From Lysobacter enzymogenes (lineage in GTDB: Bacteria > Pseudomonadota > Gammaproteobacteria > Xanthomonadales > Xanthomonadaceae): a DNA stretch of 64,000 bases. The stretch covers positions 2,294,001-2,358,000 of the forward strand of contig NZ_CP067396.1 in the NCBI RefSeq assembly GCF_023617245.1, given 5' to 3'. The notes beneath the pieces are model-generated. The model did not search any database. It was not told where the DNA came from and saw nothing but the letters and a program-made list of their open reading frames with translations. The translations under genes were made by a program, and so were the position numbers. Below, piece after piece: positions 30,664 to 38,908 of the stretch; position 1 is the stretch's first letter; every line of letters begins with the position of its first letter.

Positions 30664-31569
30664 TTGCGACTTACCGGCAGCATCACCGCGCTGGCGACGC
30701 CGTTCACCGCGTCCGCCGAACTCGACCTGGACGCCTGGCGCACGCTGCTGGCGAAACAGCTGGAGGGCGGCACCCAGGCGGTGGTCGTGGCCGGCTCCAC
30801 CGGCGAGGCGGCGGCGCTGTTCGACGCGGAGTACGACACCCTGCTGCGCAGCGCGGTGGAATTCGTCGCCGGGCGCATCCCGGTGCTGGCCGGCACCGGC
30901 CTGTCCAACACCGCCAAGACCATCGAACTGAACCGGCGCGTGGCCGCGCTAGGCGCCGACGCGGCGCTGGTGGTCGCGCCGCCGTACGTGCGCCCGACCC
31001 AGGCCGGGCTGCTGGCCCATTACCGCGCGATCGCCGACGACGGCGCGCTGCCGGTGGTGCTTTACAACGTGCCCGGCCGCACCGGCTGCGACCTGCTGCC
31101 GGCGACCGTGGCCGAACTGGCCGCGCATCCGCGCATCGTCGGCATCAAGGAAGCGGTGTCCGACCCGCAGCGCATGCACGAATTGCTGGCGCTGAAGTCC
31201 GACGCCTTCGCCGTGCTCAGCGGCGACGATCCGACCGCGTGCCGGGCGATGCTGGCCGGCGCCGACGGCATCGTCTCGGTCGGCTCCAACGCCATGCCGG
31301 CCGCGTTCCGTCGTCTCGCCGACCTGGCCCGCGCCGGCAAGCGCGGCGACGCCGAAGCCTGGGACGCGCGCCTGCGTCCGGCCTACGATTTCCTCGGCGT
31401 CGAGCCGAACCCGATCCCGGTCAAGGCGCTGCTGGCCGCGCAAGGCATCGGCCACGGCCTGCGCCTGCCGTTGCAGACGCTGTCGCCGGCGCACGCCGAT
31501 GCCGCCCGCCAGGCCAGCGCCCTGGCCGCCGAACTCGAACACCTGAGCCGCGCCAACCTCGCGGCCTGA
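30664..31569 (+). CDS. dapA: 4-hydroxy-tetrahydrodipicolinate synthase, TTG start
   Basis: A 301-residue TIM-barrel aldolase that condenses pyruvate with aspartate semialdehyde in lysine and diaminopimelate synthesis. Signatures: GSITALATPF at the N-terminus, GSTGEAAAL for pyruvate carboxylate binding, catalytic Tyr in LYNVPGRTG, and Schiff-base Lys162 in GIKEAVSD. The family begins at MRLTGSITALATPF, encoded from a TTG at 30664; an upstream ATG at 30490 only adds Pro/Arg-rich sequence. A BamC-like lipoprotein follows after 19 bases, the dapA-bamC order also seen in E. coli. Confidence 0.94.
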   Translation: MRLTGSITALATPFTASAELDLDAWRTLLAKQLEGGTQAVVVAGSTGEAAALFDAEYDTLLRSAVEFVAGRIPVLAGTGLSNTAKTIELNRRVAALGADAALVVAPPYVRPTQAGLLAHYRAIADDGALPVVLYNVPGRTGCDLLPATVAELAAHPRIVGIKEAVSDPQRMHELLALKSDAFAVLSGDDPTACRAMLAGADGIVSVGSNAMPAAFRRLADLARAGKRGDAEAWDARLRPAYDFLGVEPNPIPVKALLAAQGIGHGLRLPLQTLSPAHADAARQASALAAELEHLSRANLAA

Positions 31570-31588
31570 ACCCTTGCAGGAGATACCC

Positions 31589-32113
31589 ATGCGTTCCAAC
31601 GTTTCCCTGTCCCGCGCGGTCGTCGCCGGTCTGTTGCTGGCCGTGGTCGCCACTTCGGGCTGCAGCTGGTTCCGCAAGGGCAACAAGCTCTACGCCGAAG
31701 CGCCGGAAAACCGTCCGCTGGAAGTGCCGCCGGACCTCGACCAGCCGCGCACCGACGGCGCCATGGCGATCCCGGGCGGCTCGGCGACGGCCTCGGCCAA
31801 CCGTCCGATCCAGGCCCAGCCGGGCGCGCCGGCGTCCTCGGCGCTGGGCTTCACCCTCAGCGGCAACCGCGACGACGCCTTCAACAAGGTCGGCGAGATC
31901 CTCGGCAAGACCGAGGGCCTGACCATCGCCAGCCGCGCCCAACTGCTGGGCGCCTACGACGTCAGCTACCAGGGCGCCAACTTCCTGGTCCGGGTCAGCG
32001 CGGTCGAGGCGGGCGCCTACGTGTCGGCGGTCGACCCGCGCGGCCTGCCGGCGTCCGGCGCCGGCCCGACCAAGCTGATCGCCGACCTGAAGGCGGCGCT
32101 GGGCGGGCGTTGA
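31589..32113 (+). CDS. bamC: BamC-like outer-membrane lipoprotein
   Basis: A 174-residue lipoprotein. The signal peptide ends in the lipobox SGC with acylated Cys near residue 25, and the mature N-terminus has NRPLEVPPDLDQP, the signature of the BamC/NlpB flexible arm that contacts BamD. A C-terminal domain of ~90 residues follows; E. coli BamC has two such domains, so this is shorter. AGGAG lies 6 bases before the ATG. Position behind dapA supports the call. Confidence 0.85.
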   Translation: MRSNVSLSRAVVAGLLLAVVATSGCSWFRKGNKLYAEAPENRPLEVPPDLDQPRTDGAMAIPGGSATASANRPIQAQPGAPASSALGFTLSGNRDDAFNKVGEILGKTEGLTIASRAQLLGAYDVSYQGANFLVRVSAVEAGAYVSAVDPRGLPASGAGPTKLIADLKAALGGR

Positions 32114-32143
32114 TCGGTTGTTTCCGGCTTCGGCCGGATGCGG

Positions 32144-32172
32144 AAACGGGCGCCCTGGGGCGCCCGTTTTCG
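32144..32172 (+). terminator. Terminator after bamC
   Basis: AAACGGGCGCCC and GGGCGCCCGTTT are perfect 12-bp arms followed by TTCG, 30 bases after the stop codon. Confidence 0.75.
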
Positions 32173-32203
32173 TTGTTGGGGTGGGTGGCGACCTGAGCCG
32201 AGA

Positions 32204-32299
32204 GCGTCGGGCCTGAAGGCCCTCCCACAAGAGCAGGCCCCTCCCACAAGAGCAGGCCCGGGCGCCGGGCTTTTGTGGGAGGGCCTTCAGGCCCGATGC
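32204..32299. repeat. Paired GTGG-family palindromes
   Basis: An inverted copy (32204-32228) and a direct copy (32275-32299) of GTGGGAGGGCCTTCAGGCCC face each other. Between them, CCTCCCACAAGAGCAGGCCC-type sequence is partly duplicated. They lie between convergent genes. Confidence 0.8.
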
Positions 32300-32328
32300 T
32301 TTTGGGTCGGATCGCCGGACCCTTGGCC

Positions 32329-32958
32329 TCAGCGCACCGCCAGCCGGTTCATGCCTTCGTTCAACAGCATCCGCATCGCCCCCGCGCGCTGCGCCAGCGG
32401 CTGCTCGCCGAGCGCTTCGAGCAGCCAGGCGAAGGACTGGCAGCGCGCTTGGCGCGAGGTCTCGTCGGCGCCGTCGGCGTTGAGCCCGGCGCCGAAGCCG
32501 TCGTGCAGCATCATCGCCTGCGCCGCGGCCGACTTCAGCGATTGCTTGGCGGCGCCCGCGTCGTAGGCCTGGCGCGGGCTCTGCAGGCCGCTGGCGGCGA
32601 TCTCGATCAGGGCGTTGCCGAAGCGTTGGTGGCTGTCCGGACTGAGCCGCTGCGCCGCCGCCATCAACGCCTGCGCGCTGCGGTCGGCGCGCGGATCGAA
32701 CAGCGCGCACAGCGTGGCGGCGTCGTCGCGGTCGCGCGATGCGCTGCGCAGGGCCTGGAACAGCCCGTCGATGCGGGCGTCGGGCGCGCGCATCAGGGTG
32801 TCGTTGGCGCTGGCCATGATCGCGGCCGGATCCAGCCGCGACAGGTCGAGTTGCGAGAGATCCAGTTGCGACAGATCGAAGCCGCGGTGCTGCGCGCCGG
32901 TCGCCGCCGGGGTCAGGCACAACGCGAGCAACAGGCCGAACGGCAGGAGCTTGGACAT
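32329..32958 (-). CDS. Hypothetical exported protein
   Basis: A 209-residue protein of unrecognised family. A signal peptide spans ~1-22 (LLPFGLLLALCLTPAATGAQ). Directly after it comes a short repeat, DLSQL-DLSQL-DLSRL, at about 27-41. The rest is alpha-helical in composition, rich in Ala, Leu and Arg, with two cysteines. The start at 32958 is chosen for the signal peptide; an ATG 13 codons earlier lacks support. It is convergent with bamC and followed upstream by ferredoxin. Confidence 0.7.
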   Translation of the reverse strand: MSKLLPFGLLLALCLTPAATGAQHRGFDLSQLDLSQLDLSRLDPAAIMASANDTLMRAPDARIDGLFQALRSASRDRDDAATLCALFDPRADRSAQALMAAAQRLSPDSHQRFGNALIEIAASGLQSPRQAYDAGAAKQSLKSAAAQAMMLHDGFGAGLNADGADETSRQARCQSFAWLLEALGEQPLAQRAGAMRMLLNEGMNRLAVR

Positions 32959-33037
32959 GGCGGCGCGGCGATAAGGGACCGCGGCCAGTCTAGGCACGCG
33001 CGGATGAACGCATCCGCGCCGGAGGAGGGCGAGGAGC

Positions 33038-33101
33038 GAGCGCAGAGGAGCGAGGAGTGAGCGAAAGCAGGCTCTCGCTCACTCCTCGCTCCTCTGCGCT
33101 C
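33038..33101. repeat. Perfect 27-bp inverted repeat of GAG/CTC motifs
   Basis: GAGCGCAGAGGAGCGAGGAG... (33038-33064) and its exact complement (33075-33101) flank a 10-base loop. A related but weaker element lies at 51317-51388. It is located just past the ferredoxin stop codon and has no T-run. Confidence 0.8.
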
Positions 33102-33120
33102 ACTTCTCGGTCCCAGGCCT

Positions 33121-33444
33121 TCAGCGTTCCAGCAGGTCGATCTTGCCGGTCTTGCCTTCCCACTCCTTGGCGTCGGGCAGGCTGTCCTTGCGCGTGGTGA
33201 TCACCGGCCAGGCCTGGGCCAGCTCGGCGTTGAGCGCGACGAAGGCCTCCTGGCCGGCGGGCACGTCGTCCTCGGGGTAGATCGCGTTGATCGGGCACTC
33301 CGGCTCGCACAGGGTGCAGTCGATGCATTCGTCCGGATCGATCACCAGGAAATTCGGGCCTTCATGGAAACAGTCCACCGGGCACACCTCCACGCAGTCG
33401 GTGTACTTGCACTTGATGCAGTTCTCGGTGACGACGAAGGGCAT
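33121..33444 (-). CDS. fdxA: Seven-iron ferredoxin
   Basis: A 107-residue ferredoxin carrying one [3Fe-4S] and one [4Fe-4S] cluster. Cluster cysteines are seen in CIKCKYTDCVEVCPVDC near the N-terminus and CIDCTLCEPECP around residues 40-51, followed by the C-terminal extension WPVITTRKDSLPDAKEWEGK typical of FdxA. Its partner enzyme is not known from context. Upstream on the same strand lies tRNA-Glu, which has its own terminator. Confidence 0.95.
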   Translation of the reverse strand: MPFVVTENCIKCKYTDCVEVCPVDCFHEGPNFLVIDPDECIDCTLCEPECPINAIYPEDDVPAGQEAFVALNAELAQAWPVITTRKDSLPDAKEWEGKTGKIDLLER

Positions 33445-33753
33445 GGCTGGGTCCTGTAGGTGATCCGGTGCGGTGCAGGCCGGGCGGTCGATAGTGTAGC
33501 CACTCGCGCCGCGCCGGCCCAAGGCTGCGCGTGTTCTCTTACGCAAGCTGGGAAGCGGGTAACGCCAGGGACGGAACTGCTCGATGGCGCGGTTGTGCGC
33601 AGCGCGTCGGCCCGCATCCGCGACGCAGCGCGTGCTGGGGGCGGCGGCGCGGATCGCAACGCCGCGGCGCTCGCGCGAGCGGGCCGTGGCGGGCGGCGCG
33701 GTTCGGGCGGCCGTTTCCGGGCGGCCGGCCCCGGCCGGCCAGGCCCAGCAACG
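33445..33753. other. GC-rich gap upstream of fdxA
   Basis: About 310 bases, probably the fdxA promoter region. Several frames are open because of GC content, but none shows family features. Confidence 0.4.
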
Positions 33754-33780
33754 AAAAAGCCCGCGCGAGGCGGGCTTTTT
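33754..33780 (-). terminator. Terminator after tRNA-Glu
   Basis: AAAAAGCCCGC-GCGAG-GCGGGCTTTTT is an 11-bp stem with an oligo-T end on the minus strand, 20 bases past the tRNA 3' end. Confidence 0.88.
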
Positions 33781-33800
33781 CTGCGACATGGTCGCCTGGA

Positions 33801-33876
33801 TGGCGCTCCCTACGGGATTCGAACCCGTGTTTTAGCCTTGAGAGGGCCACGTCCTAGGCCTCTAGACGAAGGGAGC
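33801..33876 (-). tRNA. tRNA-Glu (CTC anticodon)
   Basis: A 76-base gene on the minus strand. GCTCCCT pairs with AGGGAGC, the D arm is TCGTCTAGAGGCCTAGGACG, anticodon CTC is in loop CTCTCAA, the T loop is TTCGAAT, and CCA is encoded at 33803-33801. It reads GAG codons, abundant in this GC-rich genome. Confidence 0.93.
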
Positions 33877-34032
33877 GTTGGAACTTCCGACCGGGGTCTC
33901 CGGCGTCCGGAGGCTTCCTGGTGGACCGCACAGTCTCTCAATCCCGTGCGGCCTGCTAGTATATGCGCCGCCGCAGCCTCCGGCAACGGCCTGACCCACG
34001 AATTCTTTCAAAAGGCGGCGCGTCCGCGTTCG

Positions 34033-35403
34033 ATGCAAGCCGACAACATCTCATCCCATATCCAAACCTCGCTGCGGGTGATCCCGCGCGACCAGCACAA
34101 CGTCTCGCGCAAGGACATCAGCCCCAATGCGTTGCGGGTGCTGTACCGATTGCGCGACAGCGGCTTCGGCGCCTACCTGGTCGGCGGCGCGGTCCGCGAC
34201 ATCCTGGTCGGCGGCCATCCCAAGGACTTCGACGTGGCCACCGACGCCACGCCCGAGCAGGTCAAGGGGCTGTTCCGCAACTGCCGCCTGATCGGCCGGC
34301 GCTTCCGCCTGGCCCACGTGGTCTACGGCCGCGAGATCATCGAAGTGGCGACGTTCCGCGCCAACATCGACGACGGCAGCGGCGACCGCGAGACCGACGA
34401 CGGCGGCCGGCTGCTGCGCGACAACGTCTACGGCAGCATCGAGGACGACGCGGTGCGCCGCGACTTCACCGCCAACGCCTTGTATTACGCGGTCGAGGAC
34501 TTCTCGGTGCGCGACTACGTCGGCGGCTTCGAGGACGTGCAGAACCGGCTGATGCGCCTGATCGGCGATCCGGAAACGCGCTACCGCGAAGACCCGGTGC
34601 GGATGCTGCGCGCGGTGCGCCTGGCGGCCAAGCTCGGCTTCGAGATCGAGCGCGACACCGCCGCGCCGATTCCGAAACTGGCGCCGCTGCTGGCCGAGGC
34701 CGCGCCGGCGCGGCTGTTCGAGGAATGCCTGAAGCTGTTCCTGTCCGGCCACGCGGTCGAGAGCTTCCTCGGCCTGGAGCGCTACGGCCTGCTGCCGGCG
34801 CTGCTGCCGGAAAGCGCCGCGGCGCTGAAGTCCAACCGCAGCGGCGCGCTGCGGCGGATGGTGCTGGAAGGGCTCAAGGGCACCGACGCGCGCGTCGCCG
34901 CGGACGAGCCGGTATCGCCGGCGTTCCTGTTCGCGCTGTTGCTGTGGCCGGCGTATTGCCGCGACCTGATGGGCCTGCAGGCGCAGGGCGTGCATACCGC
35001 CGAAGCGCAGCGCCGCGCGGCCGACCGGGTCACCTTGCACCAGCTCGCCACGATCGCGCTGCCGCGCCGGTTCTCGCTGCCGATGCAGGAGATCTGGCTG
35101 TTGCAGTCGCGGTTCCAGCAGCGCCAGCGCAAGCGCGTGTTCCGGCTGCTGTCGCACCCGCGCTTCCGCGCGGCGTTCGACTTCTTGAGCCTGCGCACGG
35201 CCGCCTCGGACGAGCATTCGGCCGATGTCGAGTTCTGGCGCGAGGCGCAGCAGCACCCGAACGAATCGCTGGCCCAGCACGAAGCGCAGCACGAGCGCGC
35301 GGGCGAGGAAGGCGGCGGCGACGAGGAGGGCGGCGACGGCCACGCGCCGCGCAAGCGCCGCCGGCGCCGTCGCGGCGCGCCGGCGGGCGGCGCCGCGGAG
35401 TAA
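34033..35403 (+). CDS. pcnB: Poly(A) polymerase I
   Basis: A 456-residue class II nucleotidyltransferase that adds poly(A) to RNA 3' ends, marking them for decay. The head domain has GGAVRD at 51-56 and the catalytic pair Asp65/Asp67 (DFDVAT). RRDFTANALYY and the neck/body motif EDPVRMLRAVRLAAKL follow. The C-terminus ends in a very basic tail (RKRRRRRRG) preceded by a Glu/Gly-rich stretch. It resembles tRNA CCA-adding enzymes, but length, the LVGGHPKDFDVATDATPEQVK signature and the basic tail favour PcnB. folK and the pan genes follow. Confidence 0.92.
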   Translation: MQADNISSHIQTSLRVIPRDQHNVSRKDISPNALRVLYRLRDSGFGAYLVGGAVRDILVGGHPKDFDVATDATPEQVKGLFRNCRLIGRRFRLAHVVYGREIIEVATFRANIDDGSGDRETDDGGRLLRDNVYGSIEDDAVRRDFTANALYYAVEDFSVRDYVGGFEDVQNRLMRLIGDPETRYREDPVRMLRAVRLAAKLGFEIERDTAAPIPKLAPLLAEAAPARLFEECLKLFLSGHAVESFLGLERYGLLPALLPESAAALKSNRSGALRRMVLEGLKGTDARVAADEPVSPAFLFALLLWPAYCRDLMGLQAQGVHTAEAQRRAADRVTLHQLATIALPRRFSLPMQEIWLLQSRFQQRQRKRVFRLLSHPRFRAAFDFLSLRTAASDEHSADVEFWREAQQHPNESLAQHEAQHERAGEEGGGDEEGGDGHAPRKRRRRRRGAPAGGAAE

Positions 35404-35596
35404 GTCCGCGGCGGCGCGCTGCGTCGCCGCCCGGCTTCGACGCGGCCTGCGCCGCTCGCGCCGACCCGATTTCGGCCTGCGCGATTTCGGCCTGCGCAGT
35501 TCCAGTCAGCCGCACCCGTTTCGCATCGCCGCCCGCCGTCCGCCTCGCGCCCGGCGGCGTCGGCCCATTCGCCGTCCGTTCGCGCGCCGCATCGCC

Positions 35597-36112
35597 ATGA
35601 CGCCAACCGTTTCCGCCTACATCGGCCTGGGCAGCAATCTCGGCGACAGCGCCGCGGTGCTGCGCGCGGCCGTGGACGCGCTCGCCGCGCTGCCGCATTC
35701 GCGCCTGCGCCGCGCTTCGCGCCTGTATCGCACCGCGGCCTGGGGCCGCACCGACCAGCCGGACTTCCTCAACGCGGTGGCGTGGCTGGACACCGCGCTG
35801 CCGGCGCGCGAACTGCTCGCGGCGATGCTCGGGATCGAGCGCGAGGCCGGGCGCGCGCGCCGCGCCGACGGCAGCGACCGCTGGGGGCCGCGCACCCTGG
35901 ACCTGGACCTGCTGCTGTACGGCGAGGCCGTCATCGCCGAAACCGGGCTGCAGGTGCCGCATCCGCACCTGCACGAGCGCGCCTTCGCGCTGGCGCCGCT
36001 GGTGGAGATCGCGCCGCAGGCGTCGATCCCGGGCGTGGGCCCGGCGCACGAGGCCTTGGCGCGGATCGAACTGGGCGGGATCGAGGTCCTGGACGAAGGC
36101 GAGGGCGGCTGA
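35597..36112 (+). CDS. folK: 2-amino-4-hydroxy-6-hydroxymethyldihydropteridine diphosphokinase
   Basis: A 171-residue pyrophosphokinase of folate synthesis. Visible motifs are AYIGLGSNLGD, QPDFLNAVAWLDT, and RWGPRTLDLDLLLYG, followed by PHPHLHERAFALAPLVEI. The ATG at 35597 opens the family start MTPTVSAYIGLGSN. It follows pcnB by 193 bases, in which GATTTCGGCCTGCGC occurs twice in tandem (35468-35497). panB comes next, as in other xanthomonads. Confidence 0.95.
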   Translation: MTPTVSAYIGLGSNLGDSAAVLRAAVDALAALPHSRLRRASRLYRTAAWGRTDQPDFLNAVAWLDTALPARELLAAMLGIEREAGRARRADGSDRWGPRTLDLDLLLYGEAVIAETGLQVPHPHLHERAFALAPLVEIAPQASIPGVGPAHEALARIELGGIEVLDEGEGG

Positions 36113-36143
36113 GTCCGCTCGCGTCGCGCGTTCGGCCGCCCTT

Positions 36144-36307
36144 TGTCGGAGCGGCGCGAGCCGCGACCGCGCCCACGCGGCGACGACACAAGCGGCCTGC
36201 GCCGGAGCGACCGACGGCTGTGGCGGAAGCGGTCGCGGGGCGGCGGGTTTCATGTGGGGTTCGCCGTAGTCGCATCGGCGCGGTCGCGGCTCGCGCCGCT
36301 CCTGCAG
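36144..36307. repeat. Paired GTAG-family palindromes, widely spaced
   Basis: A direct copy (GTCGGAGCGGCGCGAGCCGC...) near 36144 and an inverted copy (GGTCGCGGCTCGCGCCGCTC..., 36281-36307) flank about 110 bases. They lie between folK and panB. Confidence 0.75.
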
Positions 36308-36473
36308 GGTGCGGCCGCAACCGCGTGGGAACGCCGACATCGCCGCGCCTGTCCGCCGGCTTGCCCGCGCATGGCGGCCCGACAGCGTTCCGCCGGCGAG
36401 GGATGCGGGCCGGCGGCAACCTGTTAAGTTAGGCGACCTCCCCACCACGTCCGTCGCCACCGGACTTCCGCCC

Positions 36474-37313
36474 ATGTACACCTCGGCTCCGACCGATGCC
36501 ACGCCTTCCGAGAAGCGCAAGGCCTGGACCGTGCCCATGCTCGCCGACGCCAAGCGCGACGGCCGCAAGCTGGTCATGCTGACCGCCTACGACGCCAGTT
36601 TCGCCCGCACCATGGACGCCGTCGGCACCGACCTGGTGCTGGTCGGCGATTCGCTCGGCATGGTCGTGCAGGGCCACAACAGCACCTTGCCGGTGAGCGC
36701 GGCCGACATGGCCTACCACACCGCCTGCGTCGCCCGCGGCCTGTCCAAGGCGCTGCTGATCGCCGACCTGCCGTTCGCCTCCGACGCCACCGCCGAGCGC
36801 GCGCTCGACGCGTCCACCGCGCTGCTGCGTGCGGGCGCGGCGATGGTCAAGATCGAAGGCGCCGGGCACAAGCTCGACATCATCCGTTTCCTGGTCGAAC
36901 GCGAGATTCCGGTCTGCGCCCACCTCGGCCTGACCCCGCAATCGGTGCTGCGCCTGGGCGGCTACAAGCTGCAGGGCCGCGACGACGCGACCGCGGCCAA
37001 GCTGCGCGCCGACGCGCGCGCGGTCGCCGAGGCCGGCGCGGCGCTGCTGGTGCTGGAATGCGTGCCGACCGGGCTGGCCCAGGCGATCACCGCCGAGATC
37101 GCGATTCCGACCATCGGCATCGGCGCCGGCCCGCATTGCGACGGCCAGGTGCTGGTGCTGCACGACCTGCTCGGGGTCAACTCCGGCCACCGCCGGCCGA
37201 AGTTCGTCAAGGACTTCCTGGCCGAAGGCGGCTCGGTCGCCGGCGCCTTCGCCGCCTACGGCGAGGCGGTGCGCAGCGGCCGTTTCCCCGACGCCTCGCA
37301 TTCCTACGACTGA
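36474..37313 (+). CDS. panB: 3-methyl-2-oxobutanoate hydroxymethyltransferase
   Basis: A 279-residue TIM-barrel enzyme making ketopantoate from ketoisovalerate. Motifs include MLTAYDASFARTMD, VLVGDSLGMVVQGHNSTLPV, MVKIEGAG, CAHLGLTPQSV and IGIGAGPHCDGQVLVLHDLLG. The ATG at 36474 gives about 16 residues ahead of the conserved core (WTVPMLADAKRDG). panC and panD follow on the same strand, making a compact pantothenate group. Confidence 0.96.
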   Translation: MYTSAPTDATPSEKRKAWTVPMLADAKRDGRKLVMLTAYDASFARTMDAVGTDLVLVGDSLGMVVQGHNSTLPVSAADMAYHTACVARGLSKALLIADLPFASDATAERALDASTALLRAGAAMVKIEGAGHKLDIIRFLVEREIPVCAHLGLTPQSVLRLGGYKLQGRDDATAAKLRADARAVAEAGAALLVLECVPTGLAQAITAEIAIPTIGIGAGPHCDGQVLVLHDLLGVNSGHRRPKFVKDFLAEGGSVAGAFAAYGEAVRSGRFPDASHSYD

Positions 37314-37503
37314 GCGCGCGCCGCCGCTGCGGGGCTGGAAATCGCCGCGGCGCGGCCCGACATAGGCCTGGGCACTGCGCCGGACGTGCCTTCGCGTTCG
37401 TCCGGCAGCCAGTCCGGCCCGTCTCGCGCATGGATCGCGCCGTCGCTTCCACGTCGTTTTTTCACGCCGTTTTTTACGCCGTCCCTTCTTTGCGAGTTAC
37501 CGC

Positions 37504-38355
37504 ATGCTGACCGTCGATCAACTGGGCGCGCTGCGTTCCACCCTGCAGGCCTGGCGCGCGTCCGGCCACCGCGTCGCCTTCGTCCCGACCATGGGCAACC
37601 TGCACGAAGGCCACCATTCGCTGATCCGGCTCGCGCGCGAGCGCGCCGACCGGGTGGTGGCGAGCGTGTTCGTCAACCCGACCCAGTTCGGCCCGAACGA
37701 GGACTTCGGCCGCTATCCGCGCACCCCCGAGGCCGACGCCGACGGCCTGCGCGCGGCCGGTTGCGACCTGCTGTGGCGGCCGTCGGTGGAGACCATGTAT
37801 CCCTACGGCGCGCAGCGCACCGTGCGCATCGCCGTGCCGGACGTGACCGAAACCCTGGAGGGCGCCCATCGCCCGGGCCACTTCGACGGCGTCGCCACGG
37901 TGGTGGCGCGGCTGTTCAACCAGGTCCGCCCGGACGTGGCCGTGTTCGGCCGCAAGGACTACCAACAGCTGGCGGTGATCCGCTACCTGGTCCGCGACCT
38001 GGCGTTCCCGATCGAACTGGTCGCCGCGCCGACCCGGCGCGACGCCGACGGCCTGGCGCTGAGCTCGCGCAACCAGTACCTGTCCGAGGACGAGCGCGCG
38101 CGCGCGCCGCAGATCCACCGCACCCTGCAATGGATCCGCGAGGCGGTCCAGGCCGGGCAGGGGCGCGAGGCCGTCGAGGCCGAAGCCGCGCGCCGGCTCA
38201 CGGATGCGGGCTTCGAGGTCGACTACGCTGTGCTGCGCCGGCCGGACCTGAGCCTGCCCGAGGCCGGCGATGCCGGCGACGGCGAACGCGTGGCCCTGGT
38301 CGCCGCCCGGCTCGGCCGCACCCGGCTGATCGACAACCTCGAATTCGTTGCCTGA
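37504..38355 (+). CDS. panC: Pantothenate synthetase
   Basis: A 283-residue adenylating ligase joining pantoate and beta-alanine. Nucleotidyl-transferase motifs are VPTMGNLHEGHHSLI, VFVNPTQFGPNEDF, VFGRKDYQQLAVIR and the KMSKS-like LSSRNQYLS. It lies 190 bases after panB with no gene in between. The order panB-panC-panD gives all the committed steps except ketopantoate reduction. Confidence 0.96.
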   Translation: MLTVDQLGALRSTLQAWRASGHRVAFVPTMGNLHEGHHSLIRLARERADRVVASVFVNPTQFGPNEDFGRYPRTPEADADGLRAAGCDLLWRPSVETMYPYGAQRTVRIAVPDVTETLEGAHRPGHFDGVATVVARLFNQVRPDVAVFGRKDYQQLAVIRYLVRDLAFPIELVAAPTRRDADGLALSSRNQYLSEDERARAPQIHRTLQWIREAVQAGQGREAVEAEAARRLTDAGFEVDYAVLRRPDLSLPEAGDAGDGERVALVAARLGRTRLIDNLEFVA

Positions 38356-38514
38356 ACAGGGCGACGGCGCCCGCGCCGCGGGCGCGGGCGGCCGCAACGC
38401 GCGGGAAAGCTGCGTTCCGTACGGTTTGCGCCCGGACCATGTTGCAGCGCGCCATGCGCTGCTAGACTTCAGACCCTTCGCGCCCGCGCGTCCGCGGGCC
38501 CACGAGTGACCGAC

Positions 38515-38895
38515 ATGCAACTGAATCTACTCAAGGCCAAGATCCACCGCGCCACCGTCACCCACGCCGAGCTGCACTACGAAGGCTCCTGCGCGATCGA
38601 CGGCCGCCTGCTCGACATCTCGGGCATCCGCGAGTACGAGATGGTGCACATCTACAACATCAACAGCGGCCACCGCTTCTCCACCTACGCCATCCGCGGC
38701 GAAGAGGGCAGCGGGGTGATCTCGGTCAACGGCGCGGCCGCGCACAAGGCCCAGCCCGGCGATCTGGTGATCATCTGCGCCTACGGCATCTGCGACGAGG
38801 CCGAGGCGGCCAAGTACAAGCCGACCCTGGTCTACGTGGACCGCGACAACCAGCTGACCCACACCAACCATTCGATGCCGGCCCAGGCCGCCTGA
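38515..38895 (+). CDS. panD: Aspartate 1-decarboxylase
   Basis: A 126-residue pyruvoyl enzyme making beta-alanine. The self-cleavage site is Gly24-Ser25 in YEGSCAID, with YNINSGHRFSTYAI and NGAAAHKAQPGDLVII downstream. The ATG at 38515 (MQLNLLKAKIHRATVT) is the family start; an ATG three codons earlier is also in frame. pgi follows after 13 bases. Confidence 0.97.
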   Translation: MQLNLLKAKIHRATVTHAELHYEGSCAIDGRLLDISGIREYEMVHIYNINSGHRFSTYAIRGEEGSGVISVNGAAAHKAQPGDLVIICAYGICDEAEAAKYKPTLVYVDRDNQLTHTNHSMPAQAA

Positions 38896-38908
38896 GACCC
38901 GACGCGCA

